64,000 nucleotides of DNA from Sipunculus nudus (lineage: Eukaryota > Annelida > Sipuncula > Golfingiida > Sipunculidae). The notes beneath the pieces were generated by a model. It searched no databases. It saw nothing but the letters and a program-made list of their open reading frames with translations, and was not told the origin of the DNA. Every line of letters starts with the position of its first letter. The first letter of the stretch is position 1. The DNA is taken from positions 68,664,929-68,728,928 of the forward strand of contig CM049312.1 of the NCBI GenBank assembly GCA_026874595.1. Reading direction: 5' to 3'. This document shows, piece by piece, positions 45,830-57,900 of the stretch. Both the position numbers and the translations under genes were made by a program.

Positions 45830-48360
45830 TTCAACTGGTCCATTAATTTTCCTGATGGTTTGTGTTCTATGAATATTGACTTGAAATTTAATGACGATGT
45901 ATCATTTACCCGTAAGTAAAACTGGTTCGATTCCTGGCGTGGCAATGAGTATTATTTCTTTTTTTTTTTTTTGCTCATCCACTGTTAGCGGTTTCCCGGT
46001 TTCCTTCACTTTGAGAGACTACCGAAGGCTATCGTCGGATTAATCGGCACTAGCATATATCAATGATCAAAACTACTGGTATTTATAGAATTCGTATAAT
46101 ATAAATAAAGTTTAAAAAAAGATTTCTAAGGCGAGGATGGAAAGCAGAAAATCCTGAACTTAAAAATTAGCCATATCTGCCATTATGACATTTGCTCCAA
46201 AACTTTTCAGAATGCGGGGGGGGGGGGGGGTAGGGGGGTTACGTCCAGAATTTTATAATCAATGTATTTACGTCGTCTTGGGAGATTTAATTGATTTTGA
46301 CGTACCCTACATTATGTCCGCCGCTATATAGCCCAGAAATGCTTCTTTTTCGTTCTAGTGGAGCGTTTTTTCGTGAATGTTTCCTGTGAATATAAATCTG
46401 AAAATTTAGCGCAGGCTGTCTTGGTGGGAACTAAAAGAGCCCGATATATCCGAAATGTTATAAACTCTAGACCATAGCATGTATGTCAGGTGAAAGGCTA
46501 AGTCCAGGCTGTTCAAATCCAATTCCAACTCTCAGTCCTTGAGTTTAGGGCCCTACTCTTTGAAACCCGGGTCAACGTCAGACGCTGAGTGTGATTCTTA
46601 TAAAAAATATTTTTATATTAGGATTTCATTATATTTTATGGGAATTTGAGATAATCATATTCATTTTTTATGTTTGTTCACGTATTATTTTGTTCTGTAA
46701 TGTTAAATTATTTGTAATTCAGTATAGATATATAAAGCTGGTAAAATTTCACGTGAATTTCGTTCAAATGCATTTAGAGAGTTGCCTGTTTTAAAATACC
46801 ATGAAAGTAACCTGATTCTTAGTTGGATGTAATGTAAAATTCTAATGCATCTAGTTTAAATTTGTCATTTGTCACATCGTGACATTTATAGGGGAAGGTC
46901 ATATCTGAACCAGTAATAACATCAAATTGATCATGTCATGTTAACCTTGCATTCAAATATTTAAGCGAAGAAACGGAGACATTTTCAAGAGGCATAAATA
47001 ATACTTATGACCTTGCCTATGTATCTATTTTATCCATTCTTCTTCATGCATATCTGTCAAACAATCCATCCTTCTAAATATTGGTTCTTATGACAACTGA
47101 GTCCGTAGGTGTCGCATATTTTGCAATACCCTAACCACAAACTAATAATGTTATTTCATATTAATTGTTTAGTATATTCACTTATATACACTATATGTTG
47201 CATATATGTTGAAACAATATATTTTGCCTTTATATGCCCCCTGTAGTGGCAGGCTGAGAACATTTCCAGACCGATACTTATTTCACAAATGTACAATTTT
47301 TACTTTTATCTTAATTCATGTACGAATATGTTAACAAATTAATTTTATTCATTTAAAAGACTTTGTTTAATCAGACCTCACATGGGAACCATTACCACAG
47401 AAAAACAACTGTCTTTCAAACCAATCTCCGTTGTACTTTCTTTGATTAAATAATGATACAGGTACAAATTTTATTCAGCAAATGTGTGACAATGATTGTT
47501 ACTACAGCATTGCTAAAAAGAGCATTTAAACCCAAATATAAATTTATGGGTTCATATAATCAGTATACTCCATACATCATCAACAGCTCTATACACAGAA
47601 AATTGACAGGAGATAAACATCACACTGCAACCTAGTCACAAAAACCGCACACATCAGATAATAAAATGTTGCTAATTATACATTCTGAAAATTTTTTTTT
47701 TAAATATCTTGAAAACCTTTATATTGAAACCCATTTAACCGTATGAACACCCCTGTCCATGTTAGCGTTCACTTATGATTAGTGGTTCCTGACAAAATGT
47801 TTTATTTGCTACGCTTAAACACATTCTTTTCACGTAATGAATATTTATATCAGTCATACATCCCTGTACGAATGATAGCCACAAATACCTGTTTGGGTGA
47901 CAAATTTTGGGTAACATTATTGGATCAATAAATTGAAACATCACCAATTTACTTGTATATATATATACATATACATATACATATATATTCTGTACCTTTT
48001 CACAACAAAACTTACGATATCTATAATTGATAGTACATTTTTTTTTAATTTAAGAAGAATATATAAAATAAGTAAAAACTTGAACATCCTTAAACTCAGA
48101 TACATATGAAACTAGATGTTTTACAATAAAAACTAATTTCAATTAGCGAAAGAGTATAAAATTGTTTTGCACAACGATTGTATGATAAGGACGAATGAAG
48201 TTTTGCCCATTTTTAAGTATATTTTTCTACAAAAAAGAGAGGAAAGCCATTATGATACTGAGTTATTTTGCTAAAACATAAATATGTGATTATTGAGGAT
48301 ATAACATGATTTACTTTACGACCAAAAATTAAGTTAAAATGACCAAAGTTTGTTTTAAAG
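45830..48360. other. stretch without a recognisable gene
   Basis: AT-rich. Contains a T run at 45959-45972, a 14-bp poly-G at about 46217-46230, and imperfect TATACATATACATA text at 47956-47990. No coding homology is seen. Confidence 0.4.
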
Positions 48361-48686
48361 ATTTTTTTTAGTGGCGGTAACCGCCTCCATTATTTAATGC
48401 TTACTTAACTAATTATAATGTACATCTGCAGAATTCCTTTCCGGTTTCGGACTACGTGACATGGGCTACATGCCATAATTCTGACGTCAACCAGGCTCGG
48501 TGTATCACTCCTGCGGGTCCTGGGAGTGTTTCATCCCCATTGCTGTGTAATAACACCAAAGAACCCCCGAAAGGCGCACTCATATGTGCGTGAAACCTGA
48601 TTTTTGCGCAGGGTCTCCCCATTAAGCCTGCAGAGCGCTCACCCTGGGTGGGGGCCGACCGTGAAAAATCTCACCGCCTTGGCTGA

Positions 48687-48695
48687 GATTCGAAC
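48687..48695 (-). promoter_or_regulatory. SINE RNA polymerase III B box
   Basis: GTTCGAATC on the minus strand matches the B-box consensus closely. Confidence 0.75.
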
Positions 48696-48727
48696 TCACG
48701 ATATCCCGGCTTTGAGCCCTGTGTTCT

Positions 48728-48738
48728 ACCCTTGACCC
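48728..48738 (-). promoter_or_regulatory. SINE RNA polymerase III A box
   Basis: TGGGTCAAGGG on the minus strand fits the A-box consensus and lies 33 bp upstream of the B box, as in tRNA genes. Confidence 0.6.
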
Positions 48739-48759
48739 ACAGAAGCCGGTTAGAAAAAG

Positions 48760-49140
48760 TTATTCAACGGTTTTTGTTTCTAAATATTCCAGAAAATAAA
48801 AATCATTTTTTTTTCACCGTGCAGGTTATTATCAAAAGCAAATTGTGCTGTTATATAATCATTATTTTTTTCAGTCTGAATAAAGATCTTAATGCCAGAT
48901 CAAAAATAATAAAACAAATTAACATTCATTTATCACCTTTCTGTAGCGTTTATTTTTAATTTGTAACATTAATTGTCATATTGTTGTTGTTGGCATGTAA
49001 TGATTTGGCATACAGTTAAAAAGGTACATTAAGGTACAATAAATTTATTAAAATATAGGTTCCAGATAAAATTTGTTGAATTTACATAAATGATTAGTTT
49101 ATAATTATTAACACAAGAACATTATTAAACATCAAACGTA
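48760..49140. other. AT-rich stretch without a recognisable gene
   Basis: Nothing recognised on either strand. Confidence 0.4.
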
Positions 49141-50805
49141 CATTCAGCTTCTCATATATTATCCTGGTAATTGCTAATATCTCCAGCTGTTTCTCTATTT
49201 ATTATTTTATTATCCTGGTTGTTGCCGATATCTCCAGCTGTGTCTCGGTGTTATACCGTTGACTTCCCATATATTATCCTGTTTTTTTACGAAGCTCCAG
49301 CTGTGTCTCTATGACATACCGATGACTTCCCATATATTATCCTGGCTTTTGACGATATCTCCAGCTGTGTCTCGATGTTATACCGATGACTTCCCATACA
49401 TTGTCCTGGATTTTGATATCTCCAGCTGTGTCTCGATGTTTTACCAATAACATGCCATATATTGTCCTTGCTGTTGCCGAGATGTCCACCTGTGTCTCGA
49501 TGTTATACCGATGACTTCACATATATTATACTGGCTGCTGCCGATATATCTAGCTGTGTCTCGATCATATACCGGTGACTTCTCATATTACTGGCTGCTG
49601 CCGATTTCCCATCTGTGTCTCGGTGTTATGCCATTGACTTCCCATATTTTATCCTGGTTTTTGACGAAATCTCTAGCCGTGTCTCGATGTTATACCGATG
49701 AATTCACATATATTGTCTTCCCATATATTATCCTGGTTGATGCTGATATCTCCAGCTGTGTCTCGATGTTATACCGATGACTTCACATATATTATACTGG
49801 CTGCTGCCGATATCTCTAGCTGTGTCTCGATGTTATACCGATGACTTCTCATATATTATACTACCTGCTGCCGATATTTGACGATATCTGCAGCTGTGTC
49901 TCGATGTTATACCGATGACTTCCCATATATTATCCTGGTTTTTGACGAATTCTCCAGCCGTGTCTCGATGTTATACCGATGACTTCCAATATATTGTCCT
50001 GTCTGTTGCCGATATCTCCAGTTGTGTCTCGATGTAATACCGATGGCTTCCTATATATTATCCAGGTTTTTGACGAAAACTCCAGCTGTATCTCGATGTT
50101 ATACCGATGACTTCACATATATTATACTGGCTGCTGCCGATATATCTAGCTGTGTCTCGATCATATACCGGTGACTTCTCATATTACTGGCTGCTGCCGA
50201 TTTCCCATCTGTGTCTCGGTGTTATGCCATTGACTTCCCATATTTTATCCTGGTTTTTGACGAAATCTCTAGCCGTGTCTCGATGTTATACCGATGAATT
50301 CACATATATTGTCTTCCCATATATTATCCTGGTTGATGCTGATATCTCCAGCTGTGTCTCGATGTTATACCGATGACTTCACATATATTATACTGGCTGC
50401 TGACGATATCTGCAGCTGTGTCTCGATGTTATACCGATGACTTCCCATATATTATCCTGGTTTTTGACGAATTCTCCAGCCGTGTCTCGATGTTATACCG
50501 ATGACTTCCAATATATTGTCCTGTCTGTTGCCGATATCTCCAGTTGTGTCTCGATGTAATACCGATGGCTTCCTATATATTATCCAGGTTTTTGACGAAA
50601 ACTCCAGCTGTATCTCGATGTTAAACCGATGACTTCCCATATATTATCCTTGCTGTTGCCGATATATCCAGCTGTGTCTTGATCGTATCCCGATGACTTC
50701 CCATATATTGTTCTGGTTATTTTCGATATCTCCATTTTATTTCTCAACGTATAATCCTGGTTCTTGCCGATATCTTCAGCTCTTTCTCCATGTTATACCG
50801 ATGAA
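49140..50805. repeat. minisatellite with 63-64-bp units and a higher-order duplication
   Basis: The unit begins GATGACTTCCCATATATTAT and continues through CCTGG, TTTTTGACGATATCTCCAGC and TGTGTCTCGATGTTATACC. About 25 units follow at 63-64-bp spacing. Because 63 is a multiple of three, long frames appear on both strands (for example two identical 89-codon frames at 49511 and 50107), which are not genes. A block of several units is duplicated 596 bp apart: 49494-49807 matches 50090-50403, and 49885-50106 matches the sequence starting near 50403, after a 79-bp deletion. The outer units are more diverged than the inner ones. Confidence 0.95.
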
Positions 50806-50809
50806 TTGA

Positions 50810-51225
50810 AAAAAAATCTTTAAATCTTTTTTTTCTGAAACTTTTTCAGTTTTTTCCATTATAAGCAAAGTAATAGGTAACCTGACGTATTATTCGATAC
50901 CCAGAGTTTCAGATAAGTGTTGGGAATTGGTTTTAATACATGACAGATCATCAGTTAACACGACTGACCTTTACTGACCGATGTTCGGAAATAATCGGTT
51001 TAAAAGTATGAAATTTCGGACCATTAATAGATCCGTACATCCTCTGAGCTGATATATAGGCATATATTCATACATTATAATGTCATGATTCTATACCCTA
51101 AAGGTCTATATAGTAGCCTAACTTGGGAATTAAGTTTTTTTAGTAAACACAGACTTATTTTGATTTGCTAACATAATTTATATAAAAGCACACATTTCCT
51201 CATCAAAAAGTCTATGATATATGCA
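50810..51225. other. stretch without a recognisable gene
   Basis: AT-rich flank of the minisatellite. Confidence 0.4.
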
Positions 51226-52035
51226 AAATTACAATCGATTATGGCACTTCTAGATCTACGCTCCCGAGGCAGCGGAAATCTTGCGCTTCTAAAGAAGCAA
51301 CTGATTTTCACGCTGCCAGCTTTGACCGTTTATGATATATTTAGACACCAGATGGCGTTTCGTTGTCTGCTGAAAAAAACTTGCGTATGATGTGACAGGC
51401 AGCCAACCAGATGCCAATAAAAAAACTCTCGACAGGCAGCTTGGCTCCGCCCATAGCTGCGCATGAAGCGCCGCTTGATGAGAGTTAACGGTCGAATTTT
51501 AATTGCTCCCTCTGTATTCTCGCATCATCGACCGATTCGATTATGACATTATGACTGTGTCAGCGTAGCCATGTATCTGTTGTCTGCAGAACTGAAACCA
51601 GCCAGCGAGGTGTGCACGCAGCCTTTGTTGTTACGTTTCGTTTAAATTACAACTCACCGGCCGGGCATCCTATGTGCCCAAGGCCCTAAGCAAACCACAA
51701 TTCGGGCAATTCTCTTTTAGCCTGTGGCCTGTTCAGACGGTTACCGGAGCGATGAGCTGTCACTCAAATCGAAATGAACATGATTGGCTCCGTGTATTCC
51801 TTGCTTGGCCGTGTCTTCCAACACAAGGTCACATCTGATTGGAATAAAATACAGTGCTCCCCTCTGGCGTAGCAATTCAGGATTCAAGGTCATAACAAAC
51901 AGCGCTTACGATATAGGGAGTAGGCCTATAGTTTAAGCGCTGTGTAAAGAGCGTTTTCTAGATCAATCACCGGATCATTCGTAGCAACCTGACCGATTAT
52001 CGATTATAATCGATTATCACCCCATCACTACTACA
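51226..52035. mobile_element. candidate hAT-like element abutting the aldolase stop codon
   Basis: The right edge, read on the minus strand, is TAGTAGTGATGGGGTGATAA followed by TCGATTATAATCGATAATCG, resembling hAT-type ends with a palindromic sub-terminus. The other side near 51226-51245 has ACAATCGATTAT, a partial inverted match. The interior is markedly more GC-rich than its surroundings and has no recognisable gene. Its right edge coincides with the TAG stop of threonine aldolase at 52031-52033. The left end is poorly defined. Confidence 0.45.
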
Positions 52036-52195
52036 CATCCAACTTTTGTAAGACATATTGTACTTTTTTTAACCCTTTTTCAATCAATTCATCGCTCAGA
52101 TCGGAATGTAGGGTAAAACGGACAGCACCCTCAGGATAAACGTAGCCTTGTATCTTTATTCTACAGCCAGTCTCCTTGATTTCCTCCGCTGTTAT
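52031..52195 (-). CDS. threonine aldolase exon h (last)
   Basis: 165 bp encoding ITAEEIKETGCRIKIQGYVY, PEGAVRFTLHSDLSDELIEK and GLKKVQYVLQKLDV, then TAG. Acceptor TTTCACAG. The family's C-terminal carboxylate-binding Arg is in VRFTLH. Confidence 0.92.
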   Translation of the reverse strand: MTAEEIKETGCRIKIQGYVYPEGAVRFTLHSDLSDELIEKGLKKVQYVLQKLDV

Positions 52196-53412
52196 CTGTG
52201 AAAAAAATATTAATAATTATACATATGAAGGGTCAAATGAATATAATTATATACATCAACAACTGGTCTCGGTCTTTTGAAAAACGTTAATATTTGTAAT
52301 ATGTATTGCATTGTTGTAAATTTTTGATGGCCAGTGTGTTTTACCCGTAGGCGGTTGGAACAGGTTTACTCTAGGGTTATATAGGTGTGTCATTACATTA
52401 AGATTATATATTATAAAAAAAAGAATGTTACCTACACCAAAATATTGAAAAGAATAAGTAATCTTATAGTAAAAGGTAAAGGCGTTCCGTGTGTATATGG
52501 TCATAATCGCACTATGATCATATAGAAATTCAAGAAAACTTCTCCTCGCAAACAAATTTATTATATAAAAACATGTTTTACGGGTCTTCTCTATCACCAA
52601 AGTTTTCTTATCACGCATATCTCCTTATTACGAGAATCCTTCTGTTACTGGCCCTTATGCCAATCAAATACTTTTAATTCAGGCACCTCCCTTGTGCTGG
52701 CAAAGAAAAACCCGTTGTTTGCGTTTCCGCTATTGAGAAGTTCCCATTTACAACTTTATAAGTTAAGGAGTGCACTTTTCAAATAATATTGATTTTTTAA
52801 CCTTTTCTAATCGCTCCAGGAACTGATTCCCCGATATTGTTCCATTGGTTCTGCCAAGTATTAAGTTTGTTAGGATACCCTTGTCATCAAGTTTGAACTT
52901 TCCAGACCCATGCCTCTCAAATACTACAAAAAAGGCCAAAACTTCCAATAAAGACACTTAATTGAGCTTTGTCTAGGCTAATCTTGTTACTAATCATTTG
53001 TAACGGAAATAACACCATGCACTTTTACATTTAACTAATGCCATCTATCAGCAGAGACTGTCACAGTTGTGATTCGTTTAAAGAGAAACATCATATTACA
53101 AAAATCATTTTTTTATTTATCATGGTCTCAATACCGACAACGTCATCGTCTTTGACATCAGAGATGATTTCTTCAAAGCCTTTCATAAAAATACAAATTC
53201 TTGCCGTTCTGAAAATTCCGCCCAATTTTTAGATAGGAATGGTTTAAGCCTTCCCATTTTTATAGTAAAAAGGTATCAATTGATGGAATGTATGACGATT
53301 ACAGAAATAAAGAAAAAGGTCATTTCAGTAATTTTTGGGCATGCTGGTTTGTAAGTTGGAACTGGCCCCTCTACATTTCGCAGACTATTTGTAGCTACAT
53401 GGATCGATCGAT

Positions 53413-53461
<49 letters not shown>

Positions 53462-54889
53462 TGGCTTTTGCGCACTATCGAAAGATAAAATGTGGATAAT
53501 TTTTTTCATCTTACTCATCCATCCAGTTGTATACGTCAAAACGAAGCAGGGTTACGCCACCTCCGGCGTGTTCGGTTCCGGAGAACTCGAAAACCGCTAG
53601 GAGAAATGTAAAAAAAACTTGGCATAACTATAGGGTCACGTGTATAGTGCACAGTCGCATAGCGTTAACTCCTAAAATTTCCTTTGTGCGTGGCTTACAT
53701 CCATGCCTCTATGATGAAAAACCAAGCATATCTTAGGTGTGGGTATCATGTAGTGGCCCGGAATTTTTAATGTTCATGCATCTTGGGTGGCGTCACCTAC
53801 CCTTCTTTGTAAGGAGCCCATGCACATATTTTGGGTTTTGCTTTATGTACTGGTCTGAAATTATGCACGTCCATAGATCTTGCGTTCCATCATCATGTAC
53901 ATATTACCAGTGGCACGTACAATTATTTAGCTTTGCACCCATCAATGCATCTATTTGTTAAAATTAGAAATGTCTTATTTTCATTAACTGTGGTCATCAG
54001 AATCACGTGACATGACCCAGTGATTCGGTCTATACAAGGAGCCGCTTTTCCGTTACCTATACCGTATATAACGTAATGAGCGCCCTTGGTGCTCTCAAAA
54101 TTGATTTCAACTTAATGTTTTGTACCCAAAAGAGTATTTCTTTTTCTACCAAGTTCAAGTTGTCTCACTGTACGTTACGGTCAGCTTATATTGACACTTC
54201 TGTTAGAGATGGCAGTACATTCGCGGCGATCCCGGGAAGCAAAAGAGGATAATGATACGAGAACGATATAATTAGTGCATTCGTCTTCTTTAAACCGAAA
54301 TTTTACATAAGCACAGTACTGGAATCGCAAATACTCCCACAGCTAAATTAAACAAGCCGACATATTTTGATGAAGCTTTGGCTTCATCTACAGCTTATCA
54401 TATCATATAAAGTTCCAGAAACGGATGCCAAGCCAAAAACCAAAACAAGCCTTCCTCCCATTTTATTTTTAATTATTATTTAAATATCCTCTCAACCAAC
54501 CCCCTTTTATATATGCAACTATCCCTCACAAGTCGCAAATGTCCGTTCGACGAACTTCGAGCTGACCCGTATAGCAAATCAGCATGTTATTAAACCAAGT
54601 ATGTTTTTAAGGGCCGGTGCTCAAAAAGACACGAGAATTCTTTTTTTTGCCGTGCATCGACACAACAATCGAGGAATTTCTGTTCTTCCACGTCGAACTT
54701 GACACACAGACGCCCGCTTCAATTTTTAGAAATCTGATTGTTGACTCTTTACTTGCATAAAGCCCGTGCGATTAATACAAAGATCGAGAAAACTAATCAG
54801 GAACTCAGTAAAGGATACGCACTGTGCAAACAATTCCATTGATAACATTTCAGGTCGAGAAATGAGTGTCCGCCGACATTGTCCGAGCA

Positions 54890-54947
<58 letters not shown>

Positions 54948-57900
54948 CTAGTAGTAACTTTTAGGTGCTGATTAAGGGAATTTGCCCTTTCGGTAGCCAA
55001 TAGTTATTGGCTTTGGGAAACGCTGACATAATTTCACTCGATCAAAATCATCGAGCAAGATGGGAAAATAACCATGAATGTATAAGTACTGCTGGAGGTT
55101 TTTTGCGAGAATGCCTCATCCCTTTTCTCTAAAAGATCCCTTAAAAATTCATGGTGGCGCTCATTACGGTGGGGACGCTCATTACGTCGACAATGTTATT
55201 CTTATTGTTAATGGGTTCTTAATGGTCAATATACCACTCTTGAGATATCTTCTTGGATGTTTTCTACACAAAGATAACATGGTAGGTTGGGCCAGCAGAT
55301 ATATGTTCGAAAGAGCCACTGAGATCTAAATTTACAATTTCAGACGGAAACATCATACCACTTTTAAGACTTGTGTGATCTTTAGCCATAATAAACGCAT
55401 GGAATGACACCATGGAATAATGAAAAGGCGAGATCACAACGAATCGGTGGGGCACCAGTTCCGAGATGACCTGCTAATGATGCGATGTTTCCAAACAATT
55501 CTGTCCAGCGGTGTCAGTGGCGTTCTCCAGAAGCGAAGAGGCGGCGAAACCAGGCTCGTACCTATTTTTCGATAGAATTAATCGTATAAAACGTTCTGTT
55601 TGTTAATAAATAATGGCACCCATAATAGCTTAACAGATATCTCCCTCTCTCACTGAATTCTCATTAATTCATCCTTGTGAATGACCTTGAATGAAATTTC
55701 GGGTATTCTGGTGGTCCCGTCGTAGTCGTTCCTCTGCGTCTATGAGAGCCACATTGGCGGCCGCCGCTAACATCCCCGGCATGGCCATCACTCCTCCTAA
55801 CTCACTCCGAAGCTGACGGGCCCTGTCAATGTGAGCAAGCACAGTATGGGACGAGTTTTTGCAGATAAACGAATATTTATAGTCTGTTTCCTTTTCTTGT
55901 CAAACTATGTTTTTGCGTTTATAACCTCGGTCAAGGAGCGGGGGTTATGTTTTTGCCGGCGTTGGGTTGTTTGTCTGAGTTTTTGTCTGGTTGTTTGTAT
56001 CTTTGTTTAAGTACTCAAAACGTTATAAATGGAATTTCTAAATTTTCAGGATAGCTAGGTAATGGTACAAGGAACAATTAATTCAACATATGGGGGGTCA
56101 TCCGGATTGTTTTTACGGACAAAATGCTGCATTTCTATCAAGGTCAGTTTTATAATAGTTTTATAATAGTTTTTCCTAGTTTTATGATAGGCAAATGAAT
56201 TCTTTTAATCTACGACGGGAAGTGGTCAGTGAATACGGTTATTAATTGTTTGATTCGATTTTTAGAAACGAAAATGGAATATCCCATAAAGGTCAATTCT
56301 GATCACCATCCATATGAAATAAATATGGTAGCAGGGGCGGATCCAAGATTTAGTAAACCATCAAAGAAAAGTCACAAATCAACAGTCACTTATGCACGAA
56401 TGAACTCGGGAATATGACCCGAATAAGTGAATAGCGGAGGCTTGCATTCATTAGAATGCAGATTTCTGCTTTAAAACCAACCCACAAGTTGTTTCAGATG
56501 CATACTTAACCCGACAAAGTACATATTATATATAAAAAGAACATATCATTTTAAAGCTGGTGTATTTTTCTGATGCTGTATCTAATAATAAAATCAATAA
56601 TCATTTTCTAAGTTTCTTTATACTTTTGAAAAATGTTCAAATGGTTCAAAATTTCATGTACCCCGTAAGGGCAAGTAACTTTTAATAGGCTAGTATCAAA
56701 CTAAATGACAATATCACAAAACATCTGTTTTGTTTTTCCTCCAACATATTTCTTTCACATTTAAATATGACATTTCAATTTTCTTTTGTTAATCAAAATT
56801 TTGAAATTTAATTGTAAGTGAGATTTAAGTTCATGTTTTATATGCCGGGGTAACTTAAGGACCTAATAGGTTACGCAGAATATTGTCATCTCGGCATTTG
56901 AAAGGGATTGTTAAATGACTGAAACATCCAAACTTGAAAGTTTTAGTTCAACATTGGAAATATCGCTTTGTTTATTTTGATATCGTAATATATATGTTTC
57001 TATAAGACAGGCTATATTGTTCTAAGGGAAAAAGAGTATGGATAAACCATCCTTAATTTTTAATCTGCTTAGTATCTCAGGGATTTCATTTATAAAATAT
57101 GCGGTGAGACAAATATTCAGAGTAAGGAAGTGCTTACCTTGATATAAAATTCTTTGTTCCAGCTATGATACTACCAACAGGCGCACCTAGGCCCTGGAAT
57201 TCAATTTTCACGATCTAACTATATATTATACCTCGCAAACAGAATCTCCATTATTTTTTATTTACCTATATATCAGATAGTGTGAGCGCAAAATCGCAAC
57301 AATGTGACAGGGACCTGAACCAATTAAACTTATTGTTCACTTTATTGCCAGGTAATTTGAAAGATCTGATATAAAAAATATAATGACAATCTTTGATTTA
57401 CCAGTAACATACAAGACCTATTATTATAACATCATTCTTTTTCCTTCCGACTTGATTTGTACGATTGGCGTCCTATTCGCGAAGGTTTAATTTCGTGAAT
57501 CAGTAGCGAACAAAAAGGCAACCACAGTATTGATTTTATGCTTACAAAATCAATAACATTTTATGTTGTTGAATCAATAGAACTTTATAGGGTATTCACT
57601 TTTTTTCCTTCAAGATTGTTATAAATAAAAAAAGTTATTAATAACATAGCGATTTTAGATTACCTAAAGAATGATTAAATCTTTTTCATGAAGAAGAATT
57701 CAATCTTAATTTCTAGGAATGGTATAGACCTAAAATTTAAGAATTCTTAACTCTTTTCACTCAATAATAATAACCCATATAGCTTTAAGATATATTAACC
57801 CTTTACCTTTGAGAAACACATGCTGACAGAGTCGCAATACTGTGCTACATCTCGTGACGTCACGCCAAGGGCTATCGATGCGTTCATTAGTCGCGACCCA

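Larger units (their letters stand above)
48370..48752 (-). mobile_element. full-length tRNA-derived SINE
   Basis: On the minus strand the head begins near 48752 and contains an A-box-like TGGGTCAAGGG (48728-48738) and a B box GTTCGAATC (48687-48695), the internal RNA polymerase III promoter of tRNA-derived SINEs. The body continues through GAGCGCTCTGCAGGCTTAAT and GGTTCTTTGGTGT-like text to a 3' hairpin with GGCGGTTACCGCC. The 3' two thirds match the truncated copy at 27741-28010. No clear target duplication was found, so this copy may be old. Confidence 0.8.
52924..55079. other. threonine aldolase intron between exons f and g (distal part)
   Basis: Mostly unremarkable AT-rich sequence containing the GA and TA runs. 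Short frames at 53527-53961 show no domain; text near 53740-53950 (TTCATGCATCTTGG, GTGGCGTCACCTACCC) loosely resembles the dispersed repeat at 26.1-26.5 kb. Confidence 0.4.

Noticed and set aside
48687-48738. A functional tRNA gene
   Set aside because: A and B boxes are present but the acceptor and anticodon stems do not form a proper cloverleaf, and the sequence continues into a repeated SINE body.
49259-50640. Several 60-90-codon frames with repeated SHILSWLL-like text, including two identical 89-codon frames
   Set aside because: They come from a 63-bp minisatellite whose period is divisible by three; no start context or domain supports them.
49140-50805. Possible CRISPR array
   Set aside because: Units are contiguous 63-bp tandem repeats without constant-length unique spacers, in a eukaryotic context.
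53276-53600. Arg/Glu- and Leu/Ser-repeat frames
   Set aside because: They are produced by the GA microsatellite at 53416-53458.
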